From: an uncultured beta proteobacterium
Lineage (GTDB): Bacteria; Pseudomonadota; Gammaproteobacteria; Burkholderiales; Burkholderiaceae_C
Length of the DNA: 38,976 nt
Reading direction: 5' to 3'
Assembly (NCBI GenBank): GCA_903954045.1
Contig: CAJBMJ010000058.1
Coordinates: 1-38,976, forward strand
The position numbers and the translations under genes are program-made. Positions 35,618 to 38,976 of the stretch are shown here, in pieces. Within the stretch, counting starts at the first letter, position 1, and every line of letters begins with the position of its first letter. The notes below the pieces were generated by a model. That model saw only the letters and a list, made by a program, of their open reading frames with translations, did not search any database and had not been told where the DNA came from.

Positions 35618-35935
35618 TCAAACCTGCATATTCATGATGTCAGTGTAAGCCTGAACCATCCGGTTTCTTACATGCAATGTGGCCTGAAATCCAATTTGTG
35701 CTTTCTGGATGGCCACCATGGTCTCCTCCAGGCTGACCTTAGGGTTTTCCATTTGCACTTCTCTTTGCAGGTTGGTGGATTCTTTCTGAGCAGCACTAAC
35801 CTCGTTCAGCGCACCTTTCAAGGCGCCTGCAAACCCGCCGCTGGCTCCCAGAGGGCTAGCTGAACCCGCTGGGCGCACGCCAGCGTTCGGGCGAACCGAG
35901 GTGGGCATTCCTACAGGTGTGAGTTTGAGGTCCAT
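35618..35935 (-). CDS. fliE: Flagellar hook-basal body complex protein FliE
   Basis: FAGALKGALNEVSAAQKESTNLQREVQMENPKVSLEETMVAIQKAQIGFQATLHVRNRMVQAYTDIMNMQV. Confidence 0.94.
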   Translation of the reverse strand: MDLKLTPVGMPTSVRPNAGVRPAGSASPLGASGGFAGALKGALNEVSAAQKESTNLQREVQMENPKVSLEETMVAIQKAQIGFQATLHVRNRMVQAYTDIMNMQV

Positions 35936-36017
35936 GGCATCTTCCCGGTAAAACTTGATTGGTGCTAATACTAGGTCGGCCGTAGCTCGAGCATTATTTT
36001 CAAATAGAGGGTAAATC

Positions 36018-36033
36018 CGGTGCTTTTCAAGCT
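36018..36033 (+). promoter_or_regulatory. Weak candidate sigma-54-like element upstream of fliF (CGGTGCttttcAAGCT)
   Basis: GG-N10-GC spacing in the fliE-fliF divergent intergenic region; -24 box departs from TGGCAC. Confidence 0.2.
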
Positions 36034-36106
36034 AATGTTTTGCGGGGTGGGTCGAATAATCAATCCCAGTCGTGAGGCGTCCCATGCCTCTCTATAGGAA
36101 AAACAA

Positions 36107-37795
36107 ATGTCAGCAGTCGCCGCAATTCCCGTCAATCCCACTATCGGTCAGCGTTGGTCTGCCCTGGACCAGGGCCAACGGATGCGCCTGGCTATCGGGG
36201 TCGTACTTTTTGTAGCCATCGGCGTTGTCGGTCTGGTGATGGGACGCCAGGCGGAATGGAGGGTGCTGTATTCCAATCTGGCTGACAAAGATGGCGGCGC
36301 TGTCGTGGCCCAATTGACGACCCTCAATGTGCCTTACAAATACACGGAAGGCGGCGGCGCAATTCTGGTTCCGGCTGACCGGGTACACGACGTCCGCCTG
36401 AAACTGGCCTCTCTGGGTCTTCCAAAAGGCTCGATCAGTGGCTTCGAGATGATGGAGTCCAACCGCTTTGGCATGACGCAGTTTCAGGAGCGTTTGACCT
36501 TTCAGCGTGGCCTGGAGGGCGAGCTGACACGCTCTATTCAGGCCCTTTCTTCAGTGTCCAATGCCCGCGTTCATCTGGCATTGCCCAATCAGAACGGTTT
36601 CTTTCGGGAGCAGCAAAAGCCTTCGGCCTCTGTGTTGCTCACTCTGCACCCAGGACGCGCCTTGGACAAAGCCCAGTTGGCCGGGATCGTTCATTTGGTG
36701 GCTTCCAGCGTGCCAGAAATGAACCCTACGGCTGTCAGCGTGCTGGATGACACCGGCAAGTTGCTATCCAACTCACCGGATGGCTCTGGCAGCGGTTTGG
36801 GTGTGGATGCTGAGCAATTGCAGCATGTGCAGCAGGTTGAGCAAATCTACAGCCGGCGCATTCTGGAGATTCTGGAACCCATCGTGGGCAAACAGAATGT
36901 CAAAGCGCAGGTGACGGCTGAGCTGGATTTCTCGCAAACCGAGTCCACCACAGAGTCACACAAACCCAATCAAACGCCCGATTCCGGCACGGTGCGAAGC
37001 CAGCAATTGGTAGAGAGCAATGCTGTGGGTGCTACCACGCCTCCTTCTGGAGTGCCAGGCGCAACCACCAACCAACCCCCCGGTGCCACCGCTGCGCCAA
37101 TCAACGGCCAAGCCCAGCCTTTGGCTGCCAATGCCCAGTCAGCGGCTTCCGCGCCAGGTTCCAAGCGTGAATCCATCATCAACTACGAAGTGGACAAGAC
37201 CATACGGGTAACCAAAGGTGCGTCCGGCGTAATTCGTCGCATCAATGCGGCGGTAGTGGTAAATAACCAGGTGACAACCGATGACAAGGGTAAAACCAAC
37301 AGCCTGGCCTTGACGGATGCGCAGATCGAAAAAATGACGGCCTTGGTGCGTGAGGCAGTAGGTTTCAATAAGGACCGGGGTGATTCCGTCAATCTGGTGA
37401 ATGCTGCTTTTGTTGCTGACAAAGTGGTGGTGAATGATGTTCCGGTTTGGCGCCAACCCGAGGTGCTGGACCTGGCACGCAGCTTTGCCTGGCCTTTGGG
37501 CACCTTGGCTCTGGCAGCACTGGTATTGCTTGGGGTGATTCGTCCTGCCATGAAGACCATGGCCCAGCCCAAATCGACATCTGTAGCGCTAGAAGGACCG
37601 GCAGGCCAGTTGGATGCCCTGGAATCAGAGCAGCCTGAGCGTCCTAAATTGACTGCTCCTGCGATCTCCAACGAGCCCGCTCAGATCACTGCTTCTGAAT
37701 TGCGCCTGGAAGATGCCCGCAAACTGACACGTGACAACCCGGCCGCTGTAGCTAATATAGTTAGGGCTTGGATCAACGGGGAAGCGCCCGCCTAA
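36107..37795 (+). CDS. fliF: Flagellar M-ring protein FliF
   Basis: WRVLYSNLADKDGGAVVAQLTTLNVPYKYTEGGGAILVPADRVHDVRLKLASLGLPKGSISGFEMMESNRFGMTQFQERLTFQRGLEGELTRSIQALSSVSNARVHLALP. Confidence 0.97.
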   Translation: MSAVAAIPVNPTIGQRWSALDQGQRMRLAIGVVLFVAIGVVGLVMGRQAEWRVLYSNLADKDGGAVVAQLTTLNVPYKYTEGGGAILVPADRVHDVRLKLASLGLPKGSISGFEMMESNRFGMTQFQERLTFQRGLEGELTRSIQALSSVSNARVHLALPNQNGFFREQQKPSASVLLTLHPGRALDKAQLAGIVHLVASSVPEMNPTAVSVLDDTGKLLSNSPDGSGSGLGVDAEQLQHVQQVEQIYSRRILEILEPIVGKQNVKAQVTAELDFSQTESTTESHKPNQTPDSGTVRSQQLVESNAVGATTPPSGVPGATTNQPPGATAAPINGQAQPLAANAQSAASAPGSKRESIINYEVDKTIRVTKGASGVIRRINAAVVVNNQVTTDDKGKTNSLALTDAQIEKMTALVREAVGFNKDRGDSVNLVNAAFVADKVVVNDVPVWRQPEVLDLARSFAWPLGTLALAALVLLGVIRPAMKTMAQPKSTSVALEGPAGQLDALESEQPERPKLTAPAISNEPAQITASELRLEDARKLTRDNPAAVANIVRAWINGEAPA

Positions 37796-37805
37796 CAGGC
37801 GGCGC
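37784..37805 (+). other. Hairpin overlapping the fliF stop codon (GCGCC(C)GCCT-AAC-AGGCGGCGC)
   Basis: 9-bp GC-rich stem with one bulged C and a 3-nt loop; not followed by a U tract. Confidence 0.5.
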
Positions 37806-37816
37806 ACAATGCCACT

Positions 37817-38821
37817 ATGTCAAACAACGACGACGGACTTCAAGACGCTGCCATTCTGATGATGTCTCTGGGCGAGGCCGAGGCATCCGAGGTTTTCAAG
37901 CATCTGTCGCCCAAAGAGGTGCAAAAACTTGGCGAAGCCATCGCCAAAACCTCGCAACTCACCCGGGACCGCGTCGACGCAGTCGTCGATAAATTTACCG
38001 GCATCGCGGCTTCGCAGAGCTTGCTGGTCTCCAACTCCGGTGACTACGTGCGCTCCGTGTTGAAACTGGCCTTGGGAGACGACAAGGCTGCTTTGTTGAT
38101 TGACCGCATTTTGCAGGGTGGTGACGTCTCTGGCATTGAGAGTCTGAAGTGGATGGACCCGCTCTCGGTGGCCGAGCTTCTGCGTAACGAACACCCGCAA
38201 ATTGTGGCTGCCATCCTGGTGCACCTTGAGTACGACCAGGCCGCCGATGTACTCAAGAATTTGTCTGAGCGGCAGCGTAACGAGGTGATGTTGCGGGTTG
38301 CCACCATGGAAGGTATTCAGCCTACCGCCTTGAAAGACCTGAACGAAGTCTTGTTCAAGGTGCTGGCCGGTGGTGACAAAATACGCAAGGCTTCGCTGGG
38401 CGGTATCAAGACAGCGGCCGAGATGATCAATCTGATGGGAACTGCCATTGAAGGCACGGTCATCGAGTCCATTCGCAGCCACGATGCTGATTTGGCGCAA
38501 AAGATCATGGACAAGATGTTTGTGTTCGACGACGTCATCAAACTCGACGACAAGGCTATTCAGATGGTGCTCAAGGAAGTCTCCTCCGACGTACTCATCG
38601 TGGCGCTCAAAGGCGCCCAGCCCGAGCTCAAGGACAAAATCTTGGCCAATATGTCGTCGCGGGCAGCTGCTACGCTCAAAGAAGACTTGGAGTCGCGCGG
38701 CCCCATGCGCCTCTCCGAAGTGGAAGCGCAGCAAAAAGAAATTCTCAAGACCGTGCGTCGGCTGGCGGACGAAGGACAGATTGTCATTGGCGGTGGAGGT
38801 GGCGACGACGCCATGGTTTGA
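37817..38821 (+). CDS. fliG: Flagellar motor switch protein FliG
   Basis: AAILMMSLGEAEASEVFKHLSPKEVQKLGEAIA, LLRNEHPQIVAAILVHLEYDQAADVLKNLSERQRNEVMLRVATMEGIQPTALKDLNEVL, MFVFDDVIKLDDKAIQMVLKEV. Confidence 0.97.
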   Translation: MSNNDDGLQDAAILMMSLGEAEASEVFKHLSPKEVQKLGEAIAKTSQLTRDRVDAVVDKFTGIAASQSLLVSNSGDYVRSVLKLALGDDKAALLIDRILQGGDVSGIESLKWMDPLSVAELLRNEHPQIVAAILVHLEYDQAADVLKNLSERQRNEVMLRVATMEGIQPTALKDLNEVLFKVLAGGDKIRKASLGGIKTAAEMINLMGTAIEGTVIESIRSHDADLAQKIMDKMFVFDDVIKLDDKAIQMVLKEVSSDVLIVALKGAQPELKDKILANMSSRAAATLKEDLESRGPMRLSEVEAQQKEILKTVRRLADEGQIVIGGGGGDDAMV

Positions 38822-38976
38822 TGTCCAGAGCGCAATCCAAATTTATTTCCGGGGAAGAACTGGGCACCGTCAAGGACTGGGAGTTCACCGCCGTTGACCA
38901 GGCCTCTCTGCGTTTTGCGGCCAAGCTTAAGGCCCAGGCTGACGCCGAGGAGCGCGCCAAGGACGATACCGTGCGG
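38821..38976 (+). CDS. fliH: Flagellar assembly protein FliH, N-terminal part (truncated by window edge)
   Basis: ATG overlaps the FliG stop; MSRAQSKFISGEELGTVKDWEFTAVDQASLRFAAKLKAQADAEERAKDDTVR is open to the end; fliF-fliG-fliH order. Confidence 0.7.
   Translation, partial: MSRAQSKFISGEELGTVKDWEFTAVDQASLRFAAKLKAQADAEERAKDDTVR

Noticed and set aside
37820-38734. 304-aa minus-strand ORF antisense to fliG
   Set aside because: Complete overlap with an unambiguous FliG; translation rich in His/Gln with no domain signal.
1-38976. CRISPR arrays, tRNA/rRNA genes, insertion sequences or phage genes
   Set aside because: No regularly spaced identical repeats, no cloverleaf or rRNA-like sequence and no transposase/integrase-like ORF was recognised; the only tandem repeats are the in-frame coding repeats at 1-270.

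Overview
This looks like a betaproteobacterial (Comamonadaceae-like, by inference) chromosomal window that joins four blocks. (1) Positions 1-10019: the 3' end of a Thr/Gln-repeat, RTX-type protein, a SPINDLY/GT41-type O-GlcNAc-transferase-like protein, a Sel1-repeat protein, and a complete type I secretion system (ABC transporter, HlyD adaptor, TolC/NodT outer-membrane factor). (2) Positions 10033-30673: a PseB-type dehydratase on the minus strand, then a long plus-strand run of 15 mostly overlapping genes that looks like a non-canonical nonulosonic-acid (pseudaminic/legionaminic-like) pathway. It contains PseC-, PseG-, NeuB/PseI- and SpsF-like proteins plus unusual additions: an aldo/keto reductase, a HemL-like aminotransferase, three methyltransferases (one fused to a degenerate SpsF-like domain), an acetolactate-synthase-like TPP enzyme, an SDR, an ATP-grasp ligase, a GH57-like protein, UDP-glucose dehydrogenase and a UDP-glucuronate epimerase. 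(3) Positions 30730-35535 (minus): a DUF5672-like glycosyltransferase, an FkbM methyltransferase, a two-glycosyltransferase/TPR fusion and a GT4-type glycosyltransferase. (4) Flagellar genes fliE (minus), fliF, fliG and the start of fliH. The best candidate for an undescribed system is the modified nonulosonic-acid flagellar or surface glycosylation operon, with a plausible sigma-54 promoter in front of an unrecognised 569-aa (580 aa from the TTG) GT-B-like protein. No tRNA, rRNA, CRISPR or insertion sequence was seen. All functional calls come from reading motifs in translations; no database search was run.
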